The notes beneath the pieces were generated by a model, which saw only the letters and a program-made list of their open reading frames with translations, had not been told where the DNA came from and did no database searches. This document shows positions 51,205-64,000 of a stretch of 64,000 nt of DNA, piece by piece. Every line of letters begins with the position of its first letter. Positions within the stretch are counted from its first letter, which is position 1. A program made the translations under genes and the position numbers. The stretch spans positions 31,939,148 to 32,003,147 of the forward strand of contig NC_090706.1 in the NCBI RefSeq assembly GCF_040954835.1. Direction: 5' to 3'. Source of the stretch: Lepisosteus oculatus (lineage: Eukaryota > Chordata > Actinopteri > Semionotiformes > Lepisosteidae).

Positions 51205-52071
51205 GTAAGGTAAATTTGAAAAAAGAAATGATTTTCAGATGCATTTAATGTCTTGTCTCAAAACTATTGTAAGAAAAAGAAAACAAAAATCAGTATATTT
51301 AGCTGTAATTTTAGTTGTTTTGGTTTGCTGATGCTTATGTTATTGAAACTCTTTGTTGGTTCATGCTAAAGAAAAGTCACTTGGTTACGTTTGCTGGGAA
51401 ATTGATAAAGTTGTATTGGATTTTTTTTCTTGCTATATATGAAGGCATCTAATGCTTGTTCTAGGTTTTATTACTGTGCATTTCTGTATATATTTCAGTT
51501 ACAGTGTACAGCTATTGAACCCACATTACAAAACAAATGGAAAAAAAATTACTAGCAAAAAAAACTTTTGCATTACTTAAAATGATGATATGACAACCTG
51601 TTGTACCATCTTGTTTAGAGAATGACAGAATACTGTTGTACAATGAATTGATAAAGAACTAGTGATACTCTGATCAGGACAAAGTTTGAGACATAAACCT
51701 CAATACTAAAGTAAATAAAAGACAGGTTTCTCATTTTTGCTCATAAGCTGTCAACATTTCAATTGCATTGTAGATGATAAACTTTCTAGTTCAATCAGTG
51801 CAATATCACACAATATACATGAACAACACAGGCGGTGGTTTTCAAAATTGTAAATTAATTTTTCCATTTATAAACTGGTACAGTTGCCAGAAAGCTATCT
51901 TAGTTCTTGGCTTAATACATGCAGTAAGGGAAAACACAGCGTACCGTCCCAGCACCCTTTACCTGAGTAAGAACTGTAATTTTAAATAGAAATACTGTAA
52001 TACAGATGCAGAAATGGTGTTATGACTTACTTTACATTCTAGTAAGATTTTATCGTTTCCCTCAAAGGAAG

Positions 52072-55000
52072 ATGATTCCAGTGACTTACTCCAGTTTAGC
52101 CAAAGAGAGGCGAGACATGGCAATAGCACTGTCCAAGGAGGTTGAGGGAGGTAAGAGTCACCAATGATAACATGAAACAAAGCAAATTCAAATGTGTAAG
52201 CAAATTCAAAATGTGGTCTTGTGGTCTCTCGCACACTGTCTAGCAAAACAACACCTTTTACTAATCTACAAAGAATGCAATTTTAGACATTCGGGGTCTA
52301 ATGTTGAATCATGTCATTTGGTTACAATTATCTTAGGAATAGTGGCTTCAGATTAAAAACATTGCTGAGGTTTGCCCTTTCTCTACTTACAGTCTGGAAT
52401 TAAAAAATATATCAGAGGACAAAAAGTTAATTTAATAACCTAAAATACAAGAAGTTTCCCCATAAAGAAAACTTTGCAAAAAAAGACAACTATTGTTATT
52501 AACCATTGTTTTTGAGCTACAGCTCTCTTAAACAGATATTTAGCACACAGTTTTGAGATTGAAGAACACAGGTCTCATTTGACAAGAGTCAGATGCTCCT
52601 TTGGATGAGAGCTCACTTCACTCAGCAAAATGTGACCCCGACATCAATTTTATATCCAACTGCACAGGCGATTCCTGAGATGTGCAGCATAGTAGAAAAA
52701 TTATCATCACTGACCCATCCTTACCATACTTAAAGTGGACTAAGGGTGTTTACAAATTTCTATTTATATACTGGTTGCCTAAACAACCAGTCACAAACAC
52801 ACAAAACAAATCTTGGCCATATCTTTGAGTCTATTTTCGAGTAGCAGCAGTAAAGGTCCAATCTGTAGAAATACAGGGAAACAATTAGTAACAGAGATCA
52901 ACATTTGTCAGTACCAACTTTTATCCTATTTTCTGTTGTTTCTAATGAAAATGTTAGATCTCGGTTTCATTTACAACATATTAAGTACTTCAAAGGTATA
53001 ATTAGAACCTGTGGAAAGTGCCAAACTGTTTCAAAGCATATAATAATCTACTGATGTGCAAATCCAGACTATCGATTACACCTTGTGATAAATCCACTAT
53101 TACAACTTCCTGTTACACTTCAGAGGCTGTCAGCCCATTTAGGTTTACAGCAGCAGTGATCGGCACACACTCATCTACGTTCACTTAACTGAAAGCACCA
53201 TTTTTACCTGCACATGTGTTATTTGCTGGTTATAGATAGCAGGAAGTCACATTTTGTAGGTGGTGCTTTCAGATTTTGCATATTTATTACAGTGAACACA
53301 CCTTTTAAAATATTTTAGATTGTTACCTGCCTTGTAGCTGTATTTTGCCATTTCAGTGCCACACAATTGTTGTTCTCCTCTGCATAACCTGCTGTCTTTT
53401 GGAAGATGACATGATAATATTGAGGAGGAGGCAAAATACTCATTTCAGATACCATGCCAAATGGTGCTGGAGTTTTCACTGGATTCTTTTAAGGTATATC
53501 TTTATCATTTCAGGGAAGCACATTAATGAGTCTGGTTTTTAGTCTTTATTTAATCAACGTGAGAGTTTCTTACACAACATAAATGGTAACTTTCATCTAT
53601 GGCCTTTCAGAGCACTTGAACTTGGGAAAGAAGATCAGTGTTCCTCAGGATGTCCAGATGGAAGAGCTGGCTTTGCTTTCTAATAAAGGCTCCAGGATGT
53701 TTCATGAGAGACAGAAAAGAGTACAGAGATTCACTCTAGAAAACACAGGAGAGAGTCGAATCACTGTAAGTCCTCCAGACCAGCATGAAAATAAGTACCT
53801 CTCTGCATGCACATAAGACAAAATAATAATTAGAAAAATATTCAAATAACATATGATCTATATAGCCAATAACACTCTCAAAAACATTTAACCAGTTAAA
53901 ACAACTAAAAATGCTACTGAGCACCATAGCTTAAAACTAACACTAAATCATTTTCCTTATTACATCTTTTATCCTATACCATGTGCTGGGATTATTGCAT
54001 TATTGAGATCCGTCTTTTGTTAGTAATTTTGAAAACAATTTTTGGTTTACCCAAATGAAAGGGTCAGTCATGGGAAAGGTTTGCAGGTAAGAAATGGGAA
54101 GGGCTGGGAGAATAATCTCAAATTCTCTGGGTGGACATCTCATGGGAGGTATTTTTACAGATATGTCTTTGTTTTGCATGTGAAGCATCCAGAGATTGGC
54201 ACTCAGACATCTGAAATAGGCAAGCCAAAATCTGCTGACTCTTGGCCTCAGATACTTTTATCATTAAAAACTGAGCTTCAGAATGTGATAAAGAAAAGAA
54301 ATATCATCTAATAATTACATTATTGTTTTAGAATAAGTTTAGACTAGATGCCAATAGCTTTTACCAATATTAAGCACACTGCTATCTATCAGCATATCCC
54401 ACTATATATGACCTGAAACCTTTTGTCTAATTGATAGAAGAGTTTAACGGGAGAAATGGTGATGAAACTATTTGACAAATGAGAAACTCTTTTGGCTACT
54501 CTTGATTGTGTTTGGAAAATGTCAAATGAGCAATGACAAAGGTTTCAAACTGTTCAAAAACTCCAGAGTTTGGTAAAAATTTCACTCTGCAATTCTTCTG
54601 CTTAGAGTGATATCTTATATACAGTAGTCAAGTAATTTAAACTTTTAGCTCTTTTTTGGGGGGAGCACATTGAGTCAGAAAAAGGAAGTTATCATTTCAC
54701 AGAGCCATGTCGTTGGTAGACAGTCTCTTGAACTGGATTTATGATATATGAAGGTAAGTAATATTAAATTAAAGCAATTTATTAGAACAAAGCACACCAG
54801 AAGCATAATTCTTCTTGCTGCCATTTGCCACTTGTTACAAAGCAAGTACACATATATCTATTACATTTATATGGGCTTTTACCATTTGCGATTTATGAAG
54901 ACTAAAGAAGAGCTGGTCCCTTCTTTTGATGCTAGCACTTGTACTTGTACATTAGGAGTCTGAATAGAAAAGTACACCGAGACACCTCAATCTAATTTTT

Positions 55001-57203
55001 TCACTTATTAGGAACATAGCTAAAAGGACTAATATGTACATATCCATCACCATTCCAACTTTTCTCACGGTGCAGAACGGGAGCAAAACACAGAAGATGG
55101 TCCCCGAAGAAGGAAAGGAAAACTTCCGCACTGAGATTTTCATTCAGCAGCCTGGGAAAGGTCACTTTCTGTCAGCTTTGAAAAATACAGCAGCCACAAA
55201 ACCTGGGAGTCCTAGTGTAATTGCACCAGGTAACGTCCTTGGTTTGTATTGTTTTGTATGTATTGTTTTTTTGTTGCTGTCTGAACAGAGGATGGCCATA
55301 ACTTTGGAAATAGAAAAAAAAATTACGATTGTGTATTAAACTAAGTAGTTTCACACAGGAACAAGTTTAAAACTAACATCATGTATGACATGACAACTGT
55401 GCCACTTAGACTGCTGTTTTGGGAATTGTCACATATCAATCACTGTGACAGTGAGGTATATTAAAGGTCCAGGCAGATTGCCCAGTTTTATTGAAAGGAA
55501 GAAACAAAAAGTACTTCTCAAACTAACCGATATATTGAAGTTCAGACTTGCAAACAGTGATTGTTTTCACCTCTTCAGTGCCAACCTTTTGTGACCATCT
55601 GCCACACAAGAAAACAAGAAATTACACTGTTACCTTTCAATTAAAAGAATGTTGTAATCCTTACTATATAGCCAGAACATCCCAATCAGAGCAAATCTGA
55701 CTAGCCTTGAACGTGCCAATATTTCTAAATTGATTTTGCAACAATCAATGCAACAAATTCTGTTCCCAAAACTCATGTCCCAGCATTGTCAGAAAACTGC
55801 TTACCCTGGTGAAGTTTGTGTCAAGCTGTAGCCTATCCCAGATGCACAGAGCACCAGGAGTGCAAGTGCCCAGTGCATTTCATAACAACCGTAGTCAGTG
55901 TGCATTTAAAATCTGGAAGAAAACCCAGGCATCTAGAGATACCCACACAGAGGAAGAACATGCAAGTGCTACAAAGACAAATCCAGGACCCTGTAGCTCT
56001 GACACATACTGTATCAACATGCCACCCTTCAAGAACAATGTTTCTGTGCTTGTTTTAGTCATTTGTATGCGAAAACCTGCTGTCAAGATGTATATATTTC
56101 TTCAGGTTATGCTGGTCCCCTGAAAGAAATCCCCCATGAGAAGTTCAACATCACTGTCATCCCAAAATCATATCATTCACCATGGCAGAAAGCACGTGGG
56201 GAAAATGACCTCCTTGTTAATTTAAATGTTCAACTCCCCGAGGTCCCACAAATGCCAGGCCCAAGCACCTTTAGGTGTTTCAACAGGTAAGCTACTGTGA
56301 CGGGTTCTGGCCTGGGTGCCAACTGCCTTGTTCTGGTAAGTTCAGGATTGATTTGAATAAAATATAAGGACCAACAGAATCAGAAATGTGATATGCAATA
56401 AAATCTATACATGCAAAATGGGGGGCAAAAGCAAACATTCAAAAGGTCAGAACAGAAAATCTCTCATGGATGAAACCAGACAAAGCCAACCTGTTTCAGC
56501 ATGTCTCACTGCCTCCATTTACTGAGTGCGAGTATTTTCATTTTATGTTTAAACTCAATGAGTCCAGAAATTTAGAAAAAAATAAAAGTAACTTTGTTGC
56601 ATGCACTAAACTATCCCGGAGCCCTTTCGAAAACTCATCTCAGCATTGACAAAGTTTTCTGCCTTTGAGACCAGCTTCTATTTAAACCTCAGAACAGAAA
56701 TCCGACACTTCCAACATTGCTTGCCTTTCAGAGCAGACAGTTTGCAGGACGCAGAATAACCCAGCAAGACAAAATGTGCATTTCCTCAAGTGTCAAAATA
56801 AAAATGAAGACTCCCTTTAAACCGTTTATTCTTTAACTGCATTTACACAAACTTAAGTTTTATTTGCACGTATGTAAAGGTGTCTTTTCTGTCAACACAA
56901 TAAACTTGAAGACCTAAATAGGATAGCACGAGGAATATAACGTATAATGCTCTTAATCGATTGTCCCGTTACATGTAGCTTCAACATTTACAACAGTCCT
57001 TGTCACTCATATTTTGCAGAGTAGCCATGCCTTTTGGGGGAACAGCTGGCAGTGAAAGGATATTCCCTTTACCTGGATTTGAGCTCTCCCAGGCGCAGAC
57101 AGAACCCAACCTTAACTGGGAACGGATCAACAACCGCCCCAACTTCAACCGCGCCCCTCGAGGCTGGGGGGTAAACTACTCCCCTGAGTCTAGTGAGCTG
57201 TGA
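52072..57203 (+). CDS. myoz3: Myozenin-3 (calsarcin-3)
   Basis: Five exons close in phase to 250 residues: 52072-52150, 53611-53765, 55076-55229, 56106-56286 and 57020-57203. The start MIPVTYSSLAKERRDM resembles the MIP start of mammalian MYOZ3 and is followed by the calsarcin signature LGKKISVPQDVQMEEL, then a basic RQKRVQRFTLEN stretch. The C-terminal half has APGYAGPLKEIPHEKFN, SYHSPWQ, RVAMPFGG and PNFNRAPRGW, and the protein ends ESSEL, the PDZ-ligand type tail of myozenins. Myozenins tether calcineurin to alpha-actinin, filamin C and telethonin at the Z-disc; MYOZ3 is the fast-muscle form. RBM22 next door, as in human 5q33.1, separates it from MYOZ1 and MYOZ2. AATAAA at 57786 lies at the edge of a Tc1 element, so the 3' end may partly be transposon-derived. 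Confidence 0.93.
55815..56040 (-). repeat. Diverged SINE copy in myoz3 intron
   Basis: Minus-strand remnant with TAGCCTATCCCAGATGCACAGAGC, GGAAGAAAACCCAGGCA and AATCCAGGACCCTGTAGCTC, matching the order of the SINE at 41515-41835. It ends about 65 bases before exon 4. Confidence 0.6.
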
Positions 57204-57750
57204 GAAAGAACAACCAGAGCCTCTCAAGAGCAAGTGGAAACAGTCAATCAAAAACATTACAGGGAAAGCACTATTTGAACCCAGAACTCTGCAGTGCCAA
57301 AGTGTCCTTGGCAGTTCATTTTTGTGCTACATTATTATACTTATTCTTAAACATATACCTTTATTTTACAAAACTCCTTCACTGATGGCAAAGAAAATTC
57401 AGAACGTTTTCAGATCACACTGTTCTGAAAACTGGCTCGAGTCTTCCTTTAGAATCACTGCTTAATTTTACTGCTTAAACATAAGGCAGCTTCACATTTT
57501 TAAATGCTCAGATTAGAAAAAATTTGCCTCTGATATTAACTGTAAGGAAAAGAATTGTGCTTCCTAGCAACTGCATGATTCTGGAGATTAAATGATTTTA
57601 AAAAATCAGGAACAATGAAACGGAAATATGGTACTATTTTTAATGTTCAAAGTGAAGAATCTAAATGAAGCATTCACATTACAAAACACTTATCAACTGC
57701 ACAATGTAACAAATTTCAAAAATTATCTTCAGTTCACATGAGCTTGCATA

Positions 57751-58490
57751 TATACAGCTGGCTCCAAATCCATTCACACCATTGAAATAAAGTTGGTTTG
57801 AGCAAAACAATGTTAGTATACGTTTAGTATGTTAAAATGAGTACATCTTTCAAAATACATAATGCGTAGGTTCTCTCACGCCCTGTAACAGTTAATATGT
57901 TATGTATAGCAATAAAGCTTCAGAGTGCCACCTTGGAAAAAAAGATGTACTATAAAAAATAGACAGGAAATCTCCCCAAGAGGACAATTAACACAGAAAA
58001 GTGGAGCTTACATTTAAAAATTCCTTGCACTAAGAAGCTGAAGCTTAGTCTTTCTGTGGGTATATGGTTAAATGTGCACAGAATCAGCATTCATGATTGG
58101 TTACCACAACATTCAAACCTAAATCCAATAGAACATTTGTGGTATAAACTAAAATAGTTCACAACCACAATATACATGGAAGAAAGGTCAGAAACTATGC
58201 TAAGATGTAGATGAACATATTAAAAGGAAACAGAAGAACATATTAAAAGGGACAGATACTCCGTTATCAAAACCGAATGAAAAAGAAATTGTTCCAAGAA
58301 TGAAATAATTTTAAACTGTGTACTTGTATTTTTATTAATTAAAATGAGAGATTTGTTTTTGCAATAATTAAGAATGACTCAGTGTTAAGATTTTTCATAT
58401 TTTATTTATGCATCAAATACTGAATGTACACTTACATTTATTCTAGCTCAAACCAACTTAAGGGTACAAATATATCTGAAGCCATCTATA
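57751..58490 (+). mobile_element. Degenerate Tc1-like element with terminal inverted repeats
   Basis: The ends are inverted repeats: TATACAGCTGGCTCCAAATC at the left with AAGTTGGTTTGAGC at 57789-57802, and GCTCAAACCAACTTA at 58446-58460 leading to CCATCTATA at the right. Between them, CAAACCTAAATCCAATAGAACATTTGTGG (58113-58141) encodes an NLNPIEHLW-like DDE motif. The 740-bp length and shattered frame show an internally deleted, inactive copy. It lies between the convergent 3' ends of myoz3 and rbm22. Confidence 0.75.
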
Positions 58491-59459
58491 TCTGACGGGT
58501 TTAAAAAAGGCCCTCAAAGATTAAATGTATACAATGTTTCAGACCTGGAAAAAAGTTACCATTTAGATCTCACTGACAGACTTCATTTGTGAATTCTTTC
58601 AATCCTTGAGATTTTATTCCATCCATGAAAAGAGAAAATGAGTCCCCACAAAACAAAAAGTAAAAAGAAATAAGATATTAAAAAGACTGCCTAGATTAAA
58701 AGTCTATGGACAATTACTTAGTGACTACCCAAATTTCATCTAACCTTTGAGGCCAAAAGTAAGACATTGCAAATTAACACGTCATACTTAACAGTGACAT
58801 GCCATACACATCTGAGGCTCAGGGCACTTTGCTTCCTTGTATTTGGCCCTTAAAGTAATACATTAGTCTTATCTGTGCTTGTTGTATGGTATAAAACTAT
58901 ATATATATATTTTCAATAATAGTTTACAACTGATAACATGGATTCACCTAAAAAAAAATCCTGTTTCAGCTGAACCAGAGGAAAATGGCTGCTTTTGATA
59001 TTTTATGAACTAAATAAGTAAATCAGTGTCACCGCTATGACATCTTAGTTCAGCATTTACCAACATCATTATATTGTTTTTCCAGTGGCAAGGAGGTCAA
59101 CAACTCAGTAAATAACCCCCTAAAAATATTGAGTAATGAGTCACTGCAACTTTTATATGCAACTTAATCTTTTATGAAAACTTAAGTTTCATAAAGAATG
59201 TGTGCAAATGGAAGCTGACTGGAAAAGGCTTTTCATGTAGGAAGCAATTTATCACAATATTCAGACATTTCTTTTAAATTACAATCCAAAAATGTAGGTA
59301 TTTTCATTCTTTTATTATTCATTTATTTATTCAATAAGGCCAGACCCCTTTATTTCAAAAAGTTAAAACTAGGACTTGGTTTTAACCTTCAAGGAAAGGA
59401 ACCGCAGCTGTTAAAGTTGCCTCTTAACCCGATACTCAATGTTTTGAAAAGAAGTGAGA

Positions 59460-62400
59460 TTAGGAGCCACCGTGGCGGCTGGCGTGAGCACCCATGCGCT
59501 GAGGATCCTGGGAAGGGTAATGGATGTGACCAGGAGCTCTCATTGACATTGGTGGAGGGGGTGGAGGACCCATGGAGCCCATGGAGTGGAACATAGGAGG
59601 TCCGAAGCCTGCCAGGAAAAAATAAACCGTTTTAGCAAGCTCAAATAATGCTCAACAAATGATAAAAGGGGAAACAAATCTGTTCAAGATCATTCATTTA
59701 TCAACTATTCTTTGTTATTTAGTTGAAATAACACCATCTAGACTCTAGATCTAATCAATTAAATAAATGTCTTAATCCTTCGTGCAACTCTAGTTAGCTT
59801 TTGCCTAGCTCCTATTCTACGACTGACATTTATAGAGCACCTGCTTTTATTAGTCAGACATATTTTACAATGAGGATTTCAAATGTGGCATAGTACAAAG
59901 CAAGACGTTCATTTACTAAATGGAAAAGCTTTTAATACAACATATTAACCTCATTTGTACTGTCACTCCAGAAAAGAAGAGGTGAGCAGCGTGAACCACT
60001 TCAGTTGAAACACATTAGACATCTCCTAGAGCTAAACATGAATTTGTCTGCAGACCTCAGTGAATTGTAAATGCAGTGCAGTGGGTACCTGGAGGAGGAG
60101 GGGGTGCGATGCCCGGAGGAGGAGGCAGAGCAATGTTCATGACAGCGGGAGACGCACTGGGGGCCAGATTGAAGTAATTTGCAGGAGCTTCTTCCTCAGA
60201 TGCAGGAGGAGGGGGCAGAGCTGTCAGACATATGAAGGACAACAGTCACCAACACAACAAATGGAGAAGGACACCCTAAAGCCACCCTCGATATTTTAGA
60301 TAAATTGATCTTCCCAAACTTTTCCCAGATATCTCCAATGAAAGGTCAGGAATTCTAGCATGCCAACCACCTCCTAGGCTGTATTCCTATTCACATTTCT
60401 TCATTACAAAACTGAGACACAAAAACCCTTTGTACTACTCATGAAATGTTCAAGTAATTTCATTAAAGAATTCTGAATGCTTGTGTGAAAAGCTTCTTAC
60501 TGCAGCCAAAATACAAATTTCAGATTTTATAATTTCAAGCTACTTAACTCATTATGACATGTCCATGAATTTTACAAAACAGGCTTCTAGAAAGTGTAAT
60601 ATATATATATATTCATTTTAGAATTTTCATTCATTGATATCGTTTTCATTAACAAAATTTGATTATCTAATAAGTTCAAACATGTTGGCCACAATTCAAA
60701 TTCTTTACCTCCCGGAAGGCCAGGCACTGGCTCCAGTTTCATCCCAGTCTCGCTCACACCATCCTTGTCCTTCTCCTTCCCTCTGGCTGCCTGGGACCTG
60801 AAACACCACCACAAAACACATCACATGCTGTGCTGGAGAAGCAAAGCTTGCTGGTGTGTTTGTGTGAAGCGAAGGGGAAGGCAGAGCTAAAACGAATACA
60901 CCTTCAGTTCTGTAGAACTTTAGAGTCAGTCATTTACACAGATTTAAGTTAATGACAATCAGTGTGCGAGACTACGGTATTGTATCACAACCTTTTTCTA
61001 TAAATCTTTAAGCATAAGGAATGAAAAACCATTGTAAAGGTATGAATAAATTCCAGCATTTAACTTTAATAGGTAATCCAGAATATTGTAATTATGCAAA
61101 TGGCATAAAGCAAGCTGTACCTGAGTACAATCAGGATCATGTTGCCCTCAAGCAGAAGGAATTTGTCATTATGTAATTAGATGAGCATGAAAACTACACA
61201 ATGTGTAAATGTCAAGATGCCCATAACCATTCATAAAAGGTACTAGTAATTTGGAGAATAGCTCCCAGAAAAAAATGCAAGCACAACTTTTCTTCAGGCA
61301 ATCGTGAAAAAAACTTGGCACACTTATTTTTATTCATAACTAATTATGGCAGCTTTAAAATGAATTCTTAACTTTCCATAAAATATTCTGTTAACTTATG
61401 TAGAAGAAAATGTTTCCCTCATACTTCTTGGGTGGTACTTCAATGTGCAACATGACAATAATCCAATGCAACCAAGGAATTTAACAGGAGAAAAAAAGTG
61501 GGGAAAAACCTTAATCAAATTTCCAGATATAAATTCAACTGAACAAGTATTTTTCACACTGAAGAAAAAATTGAGCACCCCCAAGAAAAGGCAAAACTCA
61601 AAGTGGCTGCTGCCATCTCCAATGACAGCCAGGTTTATAGACAACAAACAGTTATTGCCTTAAAATGATATGCACTTATGAAATTCATTTATAGCGTGCC
61701 CCTAACTTATTAATTAAAAACAATGTGTTTAACACACAAGTATAATTTTGCAATAATTTACATATTAATCTCAAAATGACAAATACAAACTGCTTATCCA
61801 TAAAGCTTCTTTACATTACGTTAACTTTGCTGTCCCACAACCTCTTTATTTGTATTTGGGAGTGTTGGTGTGACTAAAACACATCATACCAAGACTTCAT
61901 TGTTTTCAGAGAAGAAAATCATATCTTGTCAAGACATTTTAGAATTAGACTTTAAAAACAGGAGTTTCTGTACACAGCCTCAAAAGCCAATAAAGTCTTG
62001 TGGTATCTGGATACAATCATGCATTTTCTGCTTGGGTTTACAGTATTACGGCTGTTTACAGTCAATACGCAGTAATCCCTTAGCCCATTAGCTCAAAGCC
62101 AATCATCTGAAATCCTGAAAAGCAATCACTGCACAGCCATGAGAATAAAATAGGATCAAACCATAAAAAGCTCCCCATTAAACATCCTGCCTAGCTTCCA
62201 GAGCAGCTTCAATTGACAAGACAACCTGCCACACATCAATAATGTTTAAGTCTTAATAAAAAGCAGATGCAATGCCTGTGCTCTACTTTACAACACACTT
62301 TAAAATTTCTCCCAAATGTCTACAGCATGTAAAATTTACCCTTTATTTTATTAAACACGAGCAGTTCATTATGTGTGAAAACGTCCAGGCACAGCAAGAG

Positions 62401-64000
62401 CTTTATTAAAACCTTACTGAATGAAGTTCCTTTTATATAAAAAATGTTCAGTTCTCGAGAAGATTAGAAGGCTGTAAGTAAGCAACAGAAATTGAGGAAC
62501 ATTAGCAAAGGAGCAGGTAAAAAAGCTGAAATAAGGAGGTACATTATGTACATTCCATTGAATGGATTGGTCCTTTTGTCTCTCATCAATGCCGATACCA
62601 TTGCTGTATCACTTTAGAGAGCAAATGCTTTATAACGGTGGTGGCGGTGGGGGGAAGGGGGGGTGTGTTCTGCTATGAAAAGTAACTACAGCCAATTAGG
62701 CGGTGTATCTCTTTCTGCCTTAGGGAATCCACACTTGACATACTAGTGCACTTTTAATAAATCAATAAACAAGCGCTGAACTATGGCAGTCACTCACCTG
62801 CCCCACTTGACAGTAAGTCGTCGGCCATTAATGATCAGCTTGTTAAAAGATTTCTCAGCAGCCAGTTCCGCAGCCTGTCGTGCAGCAAACTGAATGAATG
62901 CACACTGCTGCCTCTGCACTATTGTTGTGGTGCGAATCTCACCAAACTGGTAAAAGTGATTCCTGTGGAAAAAAAAAGGGATTTTACACTAGAATCAACA
63001 CCCCCTAAAAAGCTAAATATATGCATATTTCAGCTCAACAAATGATTTAAAACAAGTTTGATGTAGGAGAGAAAGTCAATTGCAAAAAAAATAAATGTTC
63101 TGAGGGAAGATTGAGGTTTAATGTAAAATGTATTTAATATAATGTATTACTAAGATTTATAACACCTACATACATGTATGTGATGTTATCTGAAAAGTAA
63201 CTATGTTTACGTTTTCATCAGAAAGTTTAAACACATTTCGAGTAAACATTCTACAGCAATGAAATGTGTGCACATGTGCCACAAAATGGGTTTTTGTCAA
63301 ACTGGGTGTGAAAAACGAAACTAACCAAGTGAATTTTAAGACTTCATAAGTGCAAAAAGTATCAGAATAATTCAATGAAATTTGAGAGATGTTGCTCATT
63401 TTCATGTCAGCCAGTCCATGCTATGCAAGTGATGGTCAGTGGGCTCAAAGGTTTCTCGTTGCTGTTGGAAATTACATTTTCATTGTGTTTACTTCAACTG
63501 ATTTTTTATCATGTAGCTTGTAACATCTCTTCCCACCCTCGGATACTTCCAGAGCAGTGACATCCAATGTACTATTTGATGAAAACATTCACTACTCCAA
63601 AAAACAGCTTCAAGTGTTTCCACTGAAGTTAAGCATAATTTATTCAGCTCAAGATCTTTTTGTGCACTAAGAAAAATCAACTGATTTATGAGGTTCTCAT
63701 AATAGTTCTCTAGTTTTAGTTTAGTTTTAGTCTCCAGTTAAATAGTTTAAGTTTTTTTTTAGATAACATAGTTAGATTAGAAAGTCTGCTGTTAAATATA
63801 ACATCCTGCACTATATTTTCTTGTGTGAATGTTAAGTCATACATCACTATCAATAGTTCATACTTTTCTAGTTCTAGTACTTCAGCACCAGTTTTCTCAA
63901 TGCCATGACTGCTAGTGTCTGTTGGTATAATATTTCTTTTCACACTGCTTTTGTCTCCAGAATTGTAACTCCTTTTAATACTTTAGACTCTCACCTGAGA
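59460..64000 (-). CDS. rbm22: RBM22 pre-mRNA-splicing factor, C-terminal exons (5' outside window)
   Basis: Exons 62798-62962, 60709-60797, 60089-60220 and 59460-59608 join in phase to the stop; six bases of a further exon are visible at 63995-64000 with donor GTGAGA, giving Leu-Arg before Asn-His. RBM22 (yeast Cwc2/Slt11 counterpart) contacts U6 and the pre-mRNA in the spliceosome catalytic core. Seen here are the second half of the RRM ([18 protein letters not shown]1-like [25 protein letters not shown]), then [18 protein letters not shown], and the Pro-rich tail with two [18 protein letters not shown] runs, ending [12 protein letters not shown]. Near-identity to human RBM22 is evident over the RRM; the penultimate segment is slightly more Met/Pro-rich. 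The N-terminal zinc-finger region lies beyond the window. Minus-strand AATAAA words near 59308-59330 are candidate poly(A) signals. Confidence 0.95.
61420..61665 (+). mobile_element. Tc1/mariner transposase remnant in rbm22 intron
   Basis: An open stretch reads [12 protein letters not shown], the counterpart of the Tc1 VFQQDNDPKH block, followed at the expected spacing by [17 protein letters not shown], the counterpart of PDLNPIEHLWDxLKxxL. The second motif has lost the PIE core, so the copy is inactive. It is antisense to rbm22. The ends are not defined. Confidence 0.55.

Noticed and set aside
1-64000. CRISPR arrays, operons, bacterial-type systems, tRNA or rRNA genes
   Set aside because: None fits a vertebrate nuclear locus, and no spaced direct repeats or RNA-gene structures were found; tRNA-like boxes belong to SINEs.

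Overview
The window is vertebrate nuclear DNA, almost certainly from a ray-finned fish. The genes are split into many short exons with GT-AG introns, the intergenic DNA is AT-rich and full of tRNA-derived SINEs, Tc1/mariner remnants and solo LTRs, and the proteins are clearly vertebrate (ARL3, myozenin, RBM22). Unusually frequent TACAGTA/TACTGTA words and an intact 88E-type guanylate cyclase make me lean to a non-teleost or early-branching fish, but this is a guess.

Layout. (1) 2.1-4.4 kb, plus: last exons of a WD40-repeat gene whose 5' part lies outside the window. (2) 6.9-11.0 kb, plus: a complete seven-exon gene for a single-pass immunoglobulin-superfamily surface receptor, with a solo LTR in an intron; a second, related solo LTR lies at 12.3-12.8 kb. 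(3) 17.7-24.9 kb, plus: an ARL3-type small GTPase. (4) 26.5 kb, minus: profilin with an uninterrupted coding region and a probable 5'UTR intron. (5) 31.2-31.5 kb, plus: a 99-residue single-pass membrane protein I do not recognise. (6) 35.7-47.1 kb, minus: an 18-exon atypical soluble guanylate cyclase most like insect Gyc-88E. (7) 52.1-57.2 kb, plus: myozenin-3. (8) 59.5-64 kb, minus: 3' half of RBM22. Adjacent MYOZ3 and RBM22 match the human 5q33.1 neighbourhood and support both calls.

The highlight is the guanylate cyclase. Its H-NOX domain keeps the heme histidine and YxSxR motif and has a tyrosine at the position equivalent to Ile145 of vertebrate beta1, the signature associated with O2 binding. 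Its cyclase domain keeps both metal aspartates but replaces the guanine-selecting cysteine and both transition-state residues (Asn, Arg). It therefore looks like an oxygen-sensing subunit that supplies only half an active site, or a pseudocyclase. One of its exons is also duplicated in perfect tandem (139 bp, period 146 bp), and the second copy could splice in frame as an alternative.

The genes are mostly unrelated in function and this is ordinary vertebrate gene order, not an operon-like system. Exon coordinates were derived by hand from reading frame, splice consensus and phase; every multi-exon gene below closes in phase.
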